Source: an uncultured Clostridia bacterium (lineage in GTDB: Bacteria; Bacillota; Clostridia; Christensenellales; CAG-314). Taken from it: a stretch of DNA of 64,000 nt. Location: the NCBI GenBank assembly GCA_947629985.1, contig CANRFV010000003.1, positions 107,082 to 171,081 of the forward strand, written 5' to 3'. The notes beneath the pieces are model-generated. The model was given only the letters and a program-made list of their open reading frames with translations. It had not been told where the DNA came from and searched no databases. The translations under genes and the position numbers were made by a program. Shown here in pieces: positions 7,265 through 15,937 of the stretch. The stretch's first letter is position 1; each line of letters opens with the position of its first letter.

Positions 7265-8776
7265 TTAAAGGATTTCAAGGTTCTTTTTGAATACCTTTTT
7301 GAAGTCTAACGCTACGCTGTTGGCGGCGTTAAGTTCCAACGTGGCGTCGCCGTCAACTTCGGTTTTCATTATTACGCTGTCGCCCAACACGTCGCATTGC
7401 AGTTCCGAAACGGCACAGCGTTCGCCGAAATCAAGCGCGATTGCCAACCGCAAAATTACCGCCAATTTGCGCACCGCTTCGACGTCTTCGGGGGTGAGCA
7501 AAACGTCGTATTTAGCCCACTCGGACAGGTTGATCTCTTCCTTGTTGTACACGTCGGTTACCAGCGCGGCAAAGACGATATCCTTGTGCGAGATACCCCA
7601 CAAATTGCTGTTGAGTATCATATAAGACGTGTGCTTGGCGTGATTGTAAAACTTGAATGTAGAACCGATATCGTGCAACAGCGCGCACACTCTCAGCACC
7701 CGTACGTACGCGCGCGGAAACTTGTGCAACACGCGCAATTGCTTGAACAGTTGAACGCACAAATTGAAGGTTTGCTCGGCGTGATGCACATCTACGCCCA
7801 TATGGCGCGCAAGACATTGCAGGCTGTAACCAAGCGTATCGGAGATGGGACGCTCGATTGTTTGCGGCACTATGTAATTGAACATTACGCCTTCGCGCAA
7901 GCCGCAACCGCCCGTTACTATGCGCGTGTAACCCATATAATCGACAAAGGCTTTGATTACGGCAAGAGCCGACGGAAATACGTCCGCACGGGCGGAACTT
8001 ATGCCCTTGATACGGCGCTTTTTGTCAAGATCCAACGTGCGCACCATATTGTAAACGTAGTTGAAATCTTCGACGTTTATCGGGAAGTTGTGCACCATAT
8101 CCAACGGGTATTTTTTTACTCGGCGGACAATGCGCGCAAGGTTGCGACAACTGCCGCCGACGCCGATAAGTTGCGTTTCGGGGTCGACTTCCTTAAACCA
8201 CTCTACCTGCTCTAACTGACGGCGGACGTATTCGACCATATCGTCGCTGCACTGCTCGGGAGTTTTGTCTGCCGTAACAAACATATTGCTCAGCGTTACC
8301 GCGCCGAACTCGAATATGTGCGTGTGCAGTATTGTACGGCGATTGTAGTATACAAATTTGGTAGAACCGCCGCCGATCTCCATAATAAGCCCGCGCGGAA
8401 TATCCATAGAGTTGACTACGCCTTGGTAAACATAATTTGCCTCTTCGTCTTCGGACACGACGGTTACGCGTATGCCTGTGGCATTGTATATATCGGACAA
8501 AAACATGCGTTGATTGCTTGCCCTACGCACCGCTGCGGTGGCTACGGCAAGTATCTTGTCTACATGCTTGATGGTACATATTTCCTTAAAGGCTTTGAGC
8601 GTGGCTATTGCCTGCATTATGCGCGTTTGTTTAAGACTGCCGTCCGACTCCGTTTCGCCAAGACGAACAGGCTCGCGACGTTCTTCGGACACGACAAAAA
8701 AACTGCTATCGACTACATCGTAGATGACAAGGCGCGCGGTATTAGACCCAAGATCGATAAGTGCGATTTTTTCCAT
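7265..8776 (-). CDS. ppx: Ppx/GppA family exopolyphosphatase
   Basis: A 503-residue protein of the actin-like Ppx/GppA superfamily. The two phosphate-binding loops are seen as DLGSNTARLVIYD near residue 7 and EIGGGSTK around residue 138. A C-terminal HD-like helical domain follows, with LLHDIGS and HAKHTSYMI around residue 370. Family members degrade polyphosphate or the pppGpp 5' phosphate in the cytoplasm; which substrate applies here cannot be told. Single gene with a promoter near 8840 and a terminator at 7163-7226. Confidence 0.92.
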   Translation of the reverse strand: MEKIALIDLGSNTARLVIYDVVDSSFFVVSEERREPVRLGETESDGSLKQTRIMQAIATLKAFKEICTIKHVDKILAVATAAVRRASNQRMFLSDIYNATGIRVTVVSEDEEANYVYQGVVNSMDIPRGLIMEIGGGSTKFVYYNRRTILHTHIFEFGAVTLSNMFVTADKTPEQCSDDMVEYVRRQLEQVEWFKEVDPETQLIGVGGSCRNLARIVRRVKKYPLDMVHNFPINVEDFNYVYNMVRTLDLDKKRRIKGISSARADVFPSALAVIKAFVDYMGYTRIVTGGCGLREGVMFNYIVPQTIERPISDTLGYSLQCLARHMGVDVHHAEQTFNLCVQLFKQLRVLHKFPRAYVRVLRVCALLHDIGSTFKFYNHAKHTSYMILNSNLWGISHKDIVFAALVTDVYNKEEINLSEWAKYDVLLTPEDVEAVRKLAVILRLAIALDFGERCAVSELQCDVLGDSVIMKTEVDGDATLELNAANSVALDFKKVFKKNLEIL

Positions 8777-8837
8777 AATGTTTACCGTCCTATATCAAAA
8801 AACAGCAGACTTGAACAGTCTGACTTTGTGCCTATTA

Positions 8838-8846
8838 AGTATAGCA
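8838..8846 (-). promoter_or_regulatory. Extended -10 promoter for ppx
   Basis: On the minus strand TATACT is preceded by TGC, an extended -10. No good -35 is seen at 17 bp. A small hairpin (CAGAC/GTCTG) lies between it and the start codon. Confidence 0.5.
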
Positions 8847-8859
8847 TATTCCGAAACAA

Positions 8860-9309
8860 TTGTATAGATGGTTTTGGAAAAAAATATTAAAATTACCAAA
8901 TTTTTTTTGCTTTGCGGGGAAATTTTTGCGCGCCAAGCGCAAAAAAATGCGCTTTTGCGTTCAAATAACAGTATTGTGTTAGTTTTGCGAGAACATTTTG
9001 CGCGGAAACAACTTTGCAACGACATTTTGACGAGCGCAAAGCGACAATTTGCGACATATTGCGCGCCGAATAGCGCGGCAAGCGGCGGCGGTAAACTACG
9101 CGTGGGCGCATTGGCAGACCAAATCGGTTCGTATTGAAACGAGTATATAATATAAATAAAATATCTCTATATAATAATGTCGATAATAAAACGGAACGCA
9201 CACAAAGGCAACGATTGCCGCAAACCCAGTCAAATTGCAGGCAGGCTCGGACGGTGCGGGCAGGGGCGAACGTAGGGCGTGTGTAGGCGCGGGCGCAACA
9301 ATATGCAAC
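8860..9309. other. Intergenic stretch, no gene seen
   Basis: About 450 bases between thiT and the ppx promoter. It is rich in GCGCAA-type words, with no convincing reading frame, RNA gene or operator. Confidence 0.5.
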
Positions 9310-9341
9310 AAGTGTGCCGCACCGTGGGGTGCGGCACACTT
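9310..9341. repeat. Perfect 14-bp palindrome of the dispersed repeat family
   Basis: Arms AAGTGTGCCGCACC and GGTGCGGCACACTT with a 4-base loop, the same sequence as the central palindrome of repeat copy B. It lies 25 bases after the thiT stop and has no T run, so termination is uncertain. Confidence 0.7.
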
Positions 9342-9365
9342 GGCACAAAAGCGATCGAAGGCAGA

Positions 9366-10505
9366 TCAGGCAGCCTGTTGCGGTTGCGAAACTTCCGCAA
9401 TAACGCGGCGCATAGCCTTGGTGGACAGCGCGGCAAGCCCCACAACAAGCACAATGGCGATATCCGCAAATACAAAGCAATTGTACACAAACGCCCAACT
9501 TACGGCGTTGTAGCCGTCCATCGCCCAACTGCTGAACACATAGTAACCGGAAATTACGTGCGAAACGTATCTTAGCAAGCCCGCAACAAGCGCGCCCACG
9601 GTAAACTCGGCAAGAATGTGTCCCTTGACGCCGGGGATCTTGCGCGCAATGCCCGCTACGCCCAACGCGCCGAACGCAATGGGGTAATCCAACAGTACCT
9701 GCACGGGCTGATAAAATTGCGGACTTTGAATAAATTGCAACATTCCGTACACCACGCCCACAACAAGTCCGCGGCGAGTGCCGAACATATAACTGTACAA
9801 AATGATGGGCAACATGCTGGCAAAAGTTACGCTTCCGCCCTGCGGCAAACTGAAAAATTTGACATAACTTAGCGCAAACGCCGTTGCAACGCATATTGCG
9901 CCGTAAGTAAGGGCGCGAGCGTCGTAACCGTTGTCGTTGCGGTTGCCGCCAAGTACAGCCAGAGCAACAATAACCGCCACCAACACGCAAGTAACCAGCG
10001 GCATTTGCCAACTGCCGTCCAAAGGTTGAAAATACTCATCAAATGGCACTGTGCAAGCGACTACCACTGCAAAAACAACAAAACCTACCGCCAAACCCAG
10101 GCTAACCCATTTGGCACCTTTCACATTAAACTTTAACAATGACAGACTCACAATCAGTGCCACAGCAACGTAAGCGATCATGCCGACAAACAGCCAATAG
10201 TTGTTGTTGACGTCGCCCGACCACAGTTGGTAACAAAAGCGCGCAAAGCCCAACAGCAATATCGTTGCGACGGAATAGCCCACTACAATGCCCACGATAG
10301 TGCGGCGAGAACGCGCAAGTTGCTCGTCGCTGCGGTTGCGTATGACTATGGCGTAGATGAGCAAGCCCAACGCCAACGCAATTGTGGCGTACAATGCAAA
10401 CCCCTGCAACACGTCGCGCAATGCTTTGAATGTGGCTTTGTCGTAGCCGGCATCATGTTGCGCAAAACTTTTGAGAAGTTGCCACATTTGTTTTAGTTCT
10501 TCCAT
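9366..10505 (-). CDS. thiT: Thiamine transporter ThiT with extra N-terminal membrane domain
   Basis: A 379-residue membrane protein. The C-terminal half (from about residue 195) matches ThiT/YuaJ, the thiamine-binding S component of ECF transporters, with the hallmark LPQGGSVTFASMLPI, YGMLQFI and LLDYPIAFGALG. ThiT is normally about 190 residues with six helices. Here about 190 residues with five further hydrophobic helices precede it (roughly 36-55, 70-89, 104-124, 132-151, 168-187), separated by a polar loop GGNRNDNGYDAR. The ATG at 10505 has AAGGAG upstream. A TPP riboswitch with a terminator controls it, which confirms the thiamine link. The role of the extra domain is unknown. Confidence 0.9.
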   Translation of the reverse strand: MEELKQMWQLLKSFAQHDAGYDKATFKALRDVLQGFALYATIALALGLLIYAIVIRNRSDEQLARSRRTIVGIVVGYSVATILLLGFARFCYQLWSGDVNNNYWLFVGMIAYVAVALIVSLSLLKFNVKGAKWVSLGLAVGFVVFAVVVACTVPFDEYFQPLDGSWQMPLVTCVLVAVIVALAVLGGNRNDNGYDARALTYGAICVATAFALSYVKFFSLPQGGSVTFASMLPIILYSYMFGTRRGLVVGVVYGMLQFIQSPQFYQPVQVLLDYPIAFGALGVAGIARKIPGVKGHILAEFTVGALVAGLLRYVSHVISGYYVFSSWAMDGYNAVSWAFVYNCFVFADIAIVLVVGLAALSTKAMRRVIAEVSQPQQAA

Positions 10506-10536
10506 ACAAAATTTTCTCCTTATTGTTTTTTGCCAA

Positions 10537-10568
10537 GAAAAAAAGTCTCCGTGAATACACGCAGACTT
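10537..10568 (-). terminator. Riboswitch-controlled terminator before thiT
   Basis: On the minus strand AAGTCTGCGTG pairs with CACGGAGACTT and a run of T follows. The 5' arm contains GCAAGT, which can pair instead with ACTTGC in the aptamer's 3' part, giving an antiterminator. Confidence 0.85.
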
Positions 10569-10594
10569 GCAAAGAAAACATACCGATATGGTAA

Positions 10595-10680
10595 ATAAGG
10601 CGCGCTTCCTTTCGCAAGTTCTAACTTGATCCAAGTTCAAAGGGACTCTCTCAGCCGATTGCTCGGCACCCCCAGCCACC
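10595..10680 (-). promoter_or_regulatory. TPP riboswitch aptamer (THI element)
   Basis: The minus strand carries the conserved blocks of the THI element in order: GGGGGTGCC, GGCTGAGAGAGTCCC, TTTGAACTTGGATCA and a variant of the 3' block ending GCGAAAGGAAGC. It lies about 90 bases upstream of thiT, with a terminator between, so thiamine pyrophosphate should switch transcription off. Confidence 0.95.
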
Positions 10681-10682
10681 TA

Positions 10683-10711
10683 AGTATAGCAAACTATATG
10701 AAAAATGTCAA
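10683..10711 (-). promoter_or_regulatory. Promoter of the TPP riboswitch-thiT transcript
   Basis: Perfect TTGACA (10706-10711), 17 bp, TATACT (10683-10688) on the minus strand, placing the start of transcription at the first aptamer stem. Confidence 0.9.
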
Positions 10712-10732
10712 TTGAAACAACAGAATGATGTT

Positions 10733-10913
10733 GTTCGCTTGCGCGAAATGCTGCGCAGTTATATTTTGCTGTAAGGCAAATGTTTTGCCTTACAGCAAAG
10801 TGAGATTTTTCCGCTTTCAGCGGAAAAGTGAGATTATTCGCTATCGCGAATAGTGATATTTTTCCGTCTGCGACGGAAAAGTGAGATTGTTTGCTGGGCA
10901 AACAGTTGCGGAA
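10733..10913. repeat. Array of five to six short palindromes with GTGAGAT linkers
   Basis: Consecutive hairpins with different arms (TTCGC/GCGAA, TTTGCTGTAAGGCAAA with its complement, TTTTCCGC/GCGGAAAA, TTCGC/GCGAA, TTTTCCGTC/GACGGAAAA, TGTTTGC/GCAAACA), most separated by AGTGAGAT or AGTGATAT. A shorter relative lies at about 32329-32375, in reverse orientation. Confidence 0.65.
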
Positions 10914-11013
10914 CCGTTAATTGAACCACTTGTTGCAATAAAAAAATAATTGCCGAAGGATAATATCTTTCGGCAATCAAAATTTCAAATAAAGTAGGAA
11001 TTTGAGTGAGCGT

Positions 11014-11215
11014 AGCGCGATAGCGCACAAATTCATACAAGCAACAAGTAGTCCAAATTAAACCCAACCTTGTAATCCCGCTGAGCGAGTGTATCCACTG
11101 CAAAATAATCTGCAACGAGTATGCCGCATACAATCTTATTATTTGGGCGCGAGTGCTGTTACAATTCAAAACAATCTGCAACAAGCGTGCCGCATCTAAC
11201 AAGGTGCGGCACACG
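11014..11215. repeat. Dispersed structured repeat, inverted copy C
   Basis: Reverse complement of the block at 6299-6413 (11014-11128) followed by a diverged form of the palindrome, GCGTGCCGCATC against AAGGTGCGGCACAC (about 11187-11213). With 10914-11388 it fills the space between thiT and the next gene; no gene is seen there. Confidence 0.75.
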
Positions 11216-11388
11216 AAGTGAAGCCGTTTTGCAGTGAACATGCGAGCGATATCCTTTTTGAGCGCGATCGCACGAGCGGTCTCCGTTTTGAATGCAATTG
11301 CACGAGCGCTACCACATTTTTATTGCGGCATACGAAGCGAAGCCTTTTTGCAGGGGATATGCGAGCGGTATGGTGGTCGGAATCGGGC

Positions 11389-12315
11389 TCAAAATGCCCA
11401 CGGCAGCACCAGCGCCAGACCGAAGCCCGCCGACAAAGATACAAAGTTGGCAACAAGCGAGTACACAAAACATTTCCACACGGGCACGCCGTCCTTGCGC
11501 AATACGATACAGTACGTTGCCGCTTCCACAAGGAAAACCAGCAATTCCAACGGCAGGTATACAAACAGTACCATTATTATGCCCTGAAAATAATCTATCA
11601 GGTTTAGCCCTATGTTGAGCAAAAGTTGCGTTACTACGTTTGTTACGGTTATTGTTACAAGCGATTTGCGACTTGTGAGCCTGAACGCCAACGCCAACAG
11701 CAACTCGATGACAACCGTTGCCGCAAGGCGCACCACAAGCCCGACAATCTCGCCAAAGTAATCGTACGAAATGCGCACTTGTACGGGTAGCGCGCCGTCG
11801 CCCGTCTGCAACCATTCGGACAAATCTACGGCAAAGTAACTGTTGAGCGCGTAGGTTTTGCACACATCGCTTTCGGCAAAAGTTTGCGTATCGACAAAGT
11901 AAAGCAGTATTTTGAAATTGTCCGGAGGATGGTAACCCCACTCGATCTGCCCGTCGCCTTCCAACGTCCACCACCGTTGCACAAAGTAGTAGCCGTCCTT
12001 GTCGGCGTAGTTGACAAACAGTTGCCAACAGTATTCGGCGTACTGCGCGTCGGTAAATTGCGACATATCCACTTTGCTGTCGGGGTCGGATGGGTCGTAC
12101 CACTGCCAAGGTCCGCTGTATTTGTCTTCCGAAAGCAAGGTTACTATTACGCCGCCTTGGGGCACACCGTCAAACGTTATTGTGGTATTGGGGTGCGGAC
12201 CCATATCGGCGTAGGCGGGCATTGCGCCCAAAACCGCCGCGACAAGCGCCGTTACAATTGCCGCGGCAAGTATAAGTTTGCTTAAATTGTTGCGACGAAA
12301 GCGCATATCTGTCAT
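11389..12315 (-). CDS. Exported membrane protein of unknown function
   Basis: A 308-residue protein that I do not recognise. It has a signal peptide (about residues 1-36, ending PAYA), a Trp/Tyr-rich extracellular domain of about 150 residues, then four hydrophobic helices in the C-terminal 120 residues. The ATG three bases after the VWA gene stop has GGGAGAA inside the previous gene's end, so the two are coupled. It is last in a unit of ECF sigma factor, membrane anti-sigma-like protein, VWA lipoprotein and this protein, which suggests an envelope-associated job under that sigma factor. Confidence 0.8.
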   Translation of the reverse strand: MTDMRFRRNNLSKLILAAAIVTALVAAVLGAMPAYADMGPHPNTTITFDGVPQGGVIVTLLSEDKYSGPWQWYDPSDPDSKVDMSQFTDAQYAEYCWQLFVNYADKDGYYFVQRWWTLEGDGQIEWGYHPPDNFKILLYFVDTQTFAESDVCKTYALNSYFAVDLSEWLQTGDGALPVQVRISYDYFGEIVGLVVRLAATVVIELLLALAFRLTSRKSLVTITVTNVVTQLLLNIGLNLIDYFQGIIMVLFVYLPLELLVFLVEAATYCIVLRKDGVPVWKCFVYSLVANFVSLSAGFGLALVLPWAF

Positions 12316-12318
12316 ACT

Positions 12319-13842
12319 TTATTCTCCCTTGGCAGACTGCGTTGCCAAAGCGCGCGCCAACTCGGCAAATTCCGCGCGGAACGGGTCGGCTTGGACGTAA
12401 TCGGCAATGGAATCCAACCGAGCCAAAACCTGCTCGATATCGGCTTGGGGAGCCTTGTCGGATTGGCGCAGAACAAGCGCAAATTCCGCCACACAACCGA
12501 TAAACACCGTCTGTGCGGAAGGTTGCGCCGTAATATCGGCTACCGTAAACGATTTGGTTACGGATTTATTGGTTGCGGCGGCGTCGGGCGTTTTGTAACG
12601 CACTTCCACCGCGGCTATTTGCGCCGCTTGATCCGCCGCGAGAGCGTCGCTACGCAACTCCACTTCGTACAGCGCGGTTACGGTGTGCCCCGAACCGATT
12701 TCGCCGGCGTCGGTTTTGTCGTCGTTAAATTCGTCTTGGCTAAGCAATTTGGTGTCGTATCCCAACAGGCGATAACTGCTTACGACGTCGGAATTGAACG
12801 TTACGCCCGCTTTTACGTCCTTGGCAACTACGTGCATTGTGCCGCCGAACTCCTGAGTAAGCACTTTGCGCGCTTCGTTGACGTCGTCCAGATAAAAATG
12901 GTTGCCGTTGCCGTTGTTGGCAAGAGTTTCCATAGTTTTGTCGTTGGTGTTGAACATTCCCACCCCCAATACGGACAGGGTGATGGGCTTGGAAGCGTTG
13001 TTTGCGTGCGACTTTATAAGGCTTTTTAATGCCGTTTCGTTGGTGGCGCCCACGTTGAAATCGCCGTCGGTGGCAAGAATAACGCGGTTTGTGCCGCCTT
13101 CCACAAAGTATTTTTCCGCAACGGAGTACGCAACGTTTATGCCGCCTTCGCCGTTGGTGGAACCGCTTGCCATAAGGTCCTCTATTACGTGCGCAACGGT
13201 AATTTTGTCGGTTTTGACGCGCGCGCCTTCCAACCGCACGCCTGCGTCCGCCGCGTACGTTACAACAGATACGATGTCGTCGTCGCTAAGACTGTCCAAC
13301 ATCATTACCAGCGACTGCTGAATGAGCGGCAATCTGTCGGACGACGCCATAGAACCGCTTGTGTCGATAAGAAACACAATATTGTTGGGCTTGCGCGCGG
13401 ACATATCGACTTGTTCGGCGGCAACGCCTATTTGCAAAAGTTTGTGCGCGCTGTTCCAAGGGCAATCGGTAATGCAACCGCTGATTGCAAGCGCGTCGTC
13501 GCCCGTGGGGCGCGCGTAATCGTAATTGAAGTAATTTACGTATTCTTCCAAACGCACCGACGCGGGAGCGACCGTCAAGCCTTCGTTGATTTGACGGCGC
13601 ATAATGGAATAGTTGGCTGTGTTGCGATCCATCGAAAAATAACTGTCGGGTTGCGCTGACGCGTTGACAAAGTCGTTTTCCACCACGTCGCCGTATTGGT
13701 AATTTTCGCCCAACCAACCGGACGCGTCCGAAATGTCCAAATCACCGAACTCGCCCGCATTGGGTCCGTACGGATTTGCCGAGCAGGACGCCAGCATTAC
13801 CGCGCACAATACAAAAACAATAACTGTAAGAAATTTTTTCAT
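12319..13842 (-). CDS. von Willebrand factor A domain lipoprotein (YfbK-like)
   Basis: A 507-residue lipoprotein with signal peptide and lipobox LASC (Cys20). Residues about 30-140 match the N-terminal region of YfbK-type proteins (SMDRNTANYSIMRR, RLEEYVNYFNYDY). A VWA domain follows with an intact MIDAS motif DTSGSM around residue 160, a conserved Thr region and ATDGDFNVG. The C-terminal about 150 residues fit the domain that follows VWA in this family. Known family members are cell-surface metal-dependent adhesion proteins of unclear role. SD AAAGGAG. Second last in the sigma-factor unit. Confidence 0.88.
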   Translation of the reverse strand: MKKFLTVIVFVLCAVMLASCSANPYGPNAGEFGDLDISDASGWLGENYQYGDVVENDFVNASAQPDSYFSMDRNTANYSIMRRQINEGLTVAPASVRLEEYVNYFNYDYARPTGDDALAISGCITDCPWNSAHKLLQIGVAAEQVDMSARKPNNIVFLIDTSGSMASSDRLPLIQQSLVMMLDSLSDDDIVSVVTYAADAGVRLEGARVKTDKITVAHVIEDLMASGSTNGEGGINVAYSVAEKYFVEGGTNRVILATDGDFNVGATNETALKSLIKSHANNASKPITLSVLGVGMFNTNDKTMETLANNGNGNHFYLDDVNEARKVLTQEFGGTMHVVAKDVKAGVTFNSDVVSSYRLLGYDTKLLSQDEFNDDKTDAGEIGSGHTVTALYEVELRSDALAADQAAQIAAVEVRYKTPDAAATNKSVTKSFTVADITAQPSAQTVFIGCVAEFALVLRQSDKAPQADIEQVLARLDSIADYVQADPFRAEFAELARALATQSAKGE

Positions 13843-13916
13843 AAACGCTCCTTTGTAGGCAAAAGTTGCCCGCTTTGTTTACTTATACAACCGCAAAAAC
13901 AAGCGTTTTGTCCCGA

Positions 13917-14618
13917 TTATTTCAAATTTTTCGTCAATTTGTTTATAATTTGTTCGGCAAGACTGTCGTTGGCGCCCGTCATCGCGCTGACGTAGTAATG
14001 GTAATCGTCCAGCCTGAAAAATGCCGACGTTAAATATTCGCCCTTGTACCTGTCGGCGGTGTAGGTGTAAGCCGACAATTGCCCCTTGCGAAGCGTCGCG
14101 TTGTATTCTTCGGCAAAACTGCGACACAAATAACCGTTCTTTTCGGCGATGAGCGTAATTTCCACAAAACCGCCGTCCGCCGCGCGCACGCCCAAGTCGG
14201 CAACGATATAACGCAAATCGCCGTCGTCGGCAAAGTAGCCGTAATATTTGTCGTATACCACAGTCCAATCGTCGCCGCCAAACCGCTCTACGGGCAAATA
14301 CGGCGCGGTTTGACTTGCGCTGAGCGCTTTGCCGTTGATTTGTCGGGACGTATAATATTGCAATTTGTTATTGTCGTAAAAGTTGCCGTTGAGTATTACG
14401 GGAAACACCGCCAGGCACACGGCAATCACTGCGCACACGCCGCACATCGCCCATATAAAGCCGCGGCGTTTGCCCGACGGTTTGGCGGACGGTACGGCGC
14501 AATTGCTTTGCGCGTTTTGCGACATAACACTGCGCGCGCGGTCTGCCAGATCGCTGCGATCGGGCAAATTTTGCGCGTAATCATCGAATATTTGTTGTAT
14601 TTTGTCGTTTCGTTTCAT
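13917..14618 (-). CDS. Single-pass membrane protein, likely anti-sigma factor
   Basis: A 233-residue protein with about 50 cytoplasmic residues rich in Asp, Arg and Gln (DDYAQNLPDRSDLADRAR), one transmembrane helix (about 53-75), and an extracellular domain of about 155 residues. It starts 6 bases after the ECF sigma stop. Position and topology are those of an anti-sigma factor, but no ZAS or RsgI domain is recognisable, so the call is by context. Confidence 0.65.
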   Translation of the reverse strand: MKRNDKIQQIFDDYAQNLPDRSDLADRARSVMSQNAQSNCAVPSAKPSGKRRGFIWAMCGVCAVIAVCLAVFPVILNGNFYDNNKLQYYTSRQINGKALSASQTAPYLPVERFGGDDWTVVYDKYYGYFADDGDLRYIVADLGVRAADGGFVEITLIAEKNGYLCRSFAEEYNATLRKGQLSAYTYTADRYKGEYLTSAFFRLDDYHYYVSAMTGANDSLAEQIINKLTKNLK

Positions 14619-14623
14619 CGGTT

Positions 14624-15187
14624 TTACAACTCCCCGTTGCCGTCGTTTGTCCCGCCGTCAAGCAGAATTTTCAATTTGTTTTCCGCGCTTACTTCCGTTC
14701 GGTGTACCGCCGACTTGGACCTGCCCGTAAGCGCGGCTATGTCCCGCAAGGTGTAATCGGCAAAATATTTGTAGTAAATTACCTGCCGTTCCTGCTGAGT
14801 TAGTTGCTCCATAGCGCTACTGACGGTAAGTTGAGCGGCGGAACTGTCGGCAAGAGAACCGCCGTCCGAAATGTTAAGACAGTCGTCTATATTTACGCAC
14901 AGTTGCCTTTTTTCGCGGCGAAGCGCGCTGAGCGCGACGTTTTGCGTTATTTTGCATATCCAACCGTAGCCGTTTGTGCCGGGGCGATATTTGCGCGCGC
15001 TGTTTACTATGCGCACAAAACTGTCCTGCACCACGTCCTCGGCAAGCGCCCTGTCGCGTACGATAGATTGCGCCAGCGACAACATTCGGGCGGAAACAAG
15101 GCGCGACAAGTCATCCAAGGCGTATTGCTTACCCTTGGCTATTTCCGTAATTAACGTATCGATAATGCGGCGCATTGTTTCCGTCAT
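14624..15187 (-). CDS. ECF-type RNA polymerase sigma factor
   Basis: A 187-residue sigma-70 family group 4 protein. Region 2 is seen at about residues 25-90 (LAEDVVQDSFVRIVNSARKY, then GWICKITQNVALSALRRE), and region 4 at about 125-180 (LTQQERQVIYYKYFADYTLRDIAALTGRSKSAVHR, given here in part: QQERQVIYYKYF). It probably directs transcription of its own operon. TATAAT ends seven bases before the ATG at 15187, so either the mRNA is leaderless or translation begins at the ATG at 15175, which has a weak GGA before it. Confidence 0.9.
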   Translation of the reverse strand: MTETMRRIIDTLITEIAKGKQYALDDLSRLVSARMLSLAQSIVRDRALAEDVVQDSFVRIVNSARKYRPGTNGYGWICKITQNVALSALRREKRQLCVNIDDCLNISDGGSLADSSAAQLTVSSAMEQLTQQERQVIYYKYFADYTLRDIAALTGRSKSAVHRTEVSAENKLKILLDGGTNDGNGEL

Positions 15188-15193
15188 AATCAA

Positions 15194-15222
15194 ATTATAA
15201 CAACATTTTTGCCGATTTGCAA
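15194..15222 (-). promoter_or_regulatory. Promoter of the sigma-factor operon
   Basis: TTGCAA (15217-15222), 17 bp, TATAAT (15194-15199) on the minus strand. It looks like a sigma-A promoter; the transcription start would fall on or next to the ATG at 15187. Confidence 0.75.
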
Positions 15223-15531
15223 TGCAATATTGACTATTGAACAATTCGACATATATACAACCGCGCAATTTGCCGATTTGTCCCGCGAAAATATCAAAAA
15301 AAATACCAAACCGCCGCCGTTGCCGCCGAAAACGCACCTGCGCGACAAAAGCGACTTGCCGCAGTTGACGTTGCAAAAAACAATTCGTCTGCCGACAACG
15401 CCCCCCCCAAAAAACAAAAGGCGCCGTTTGCAATGCTGCGCGACAAAAATCTACGCGCAACCGCTGCTACGGCGCATAACGTTTGCGCCTTGAACCAACC
15501 GCACTCGCAGTAAGGCGCAAAAAATATGTAA
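15223..15531. other. Intergenic stretch, no gene seen
   Basis: About 310 bases between the sigma-factor promoter and the DUF1540 gene terminator. An open frame here is Pro/Lys-rich with no ribosome site and is not supported. Confidence 0.5.
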
Positions 15532-15553
15532 CGTCAAGCGCGGCGGCTTGACG
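15532..15553 (-). terminator. Terminator of the DUF1540 gene
   Basis: CGTCAAGCC and GCTTGACG arms immediately after the stop codon, followed on the minus strand by TTACATATTTTTT. Confidence 0.65.
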
Positions 15554-15559
15554 AACCGG

Positions 15560-15709
15560 TTACTTGTGAATGTAATTTTTGCAATAATGCGCCGTTTCGC
15601 AGTCGTCGCAAGGCGTAACCGTAATTTGCGACAATTGACAGCAACACTGCGCGTCGTTGTGGAACTTGCATGCGCACACGTCGCACATAATTGTTTGTTG
15701 ATTCTTCAT
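15560..15709 (-). CDS. DUF1540 domain small Cys-rich protein
   Basis: A 49-residue protein starting MKNQQTIMCDVCACKFHND. The Cys pattern (C-D-V-C-A-C, then QCCCQLSQITVTPC and C-ETAHYC) matches DUF1540 small proteins found in clostridia, which are probably metal-binding; their role is unknown. It has an excellent AGGAGG ribosome site and a terminator right after the stop, which makes this short frame convincing. Confidence 0.85.
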   Translation of the reverse strand: MKNQQTIMCDVCACKFHNDAQCCCQLSQITVTPCDDCETAHYCKNYIHK

Positions 15710-15863
15710 TTTGCACCTCCTGCACAAAGTATGCGCTTTTTTGACGGCAAAAATACCGTTTGCAAAGCGTCAGACCGTGCCACACGCGGCTATACGGCTA
15801 CGGCGAAAAGGTTGCGGCGGATTATCTTACGCCAAACTGAAACTTTTACGGTAATGTACGGCG

Positions 15864-15892
15864 TTGACGGTACGGTTAAATTAGTGTATAAT
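15864..15892 (+). promoter_or_regulatory. Promoter of rplI
   Basis: TTGACG (15864-15869), 17 bp, TATAAT (15887-15892), 46 bases before the start codon. Confidence 0.85.
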
Positions 15893-15937
15893 ATTTGTTA
15901 TTAAATAACAAAGCGCTTGCGGCGTAAAGGAGTAATT

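Noticed and set aside
9310..9341. Perfect palindrome considered as thiT terminator
   Set aside because: No T run on the minus strand, and the sequence belongs to the dispersed repeat family; left as repeat.
8893..10011. Minus-strand frame overlapping thiT
   Set aside because: Arg/Cys-rich alternative frame; the ThiT frame has family motifs and a riboswitch.
10733..10913. Palindrome array considered as a CRISPR array
   Set aside because: The repeated word is only 7-8 bases and the intervening segments are palindromes; no cas genes are nearby.
15209..15493. Plus-strand frame upstream of the sigma-factor gene
   Set aside because: It overlaps the promoter, is Pro/Lys low-complexity, and has no ribosome site.
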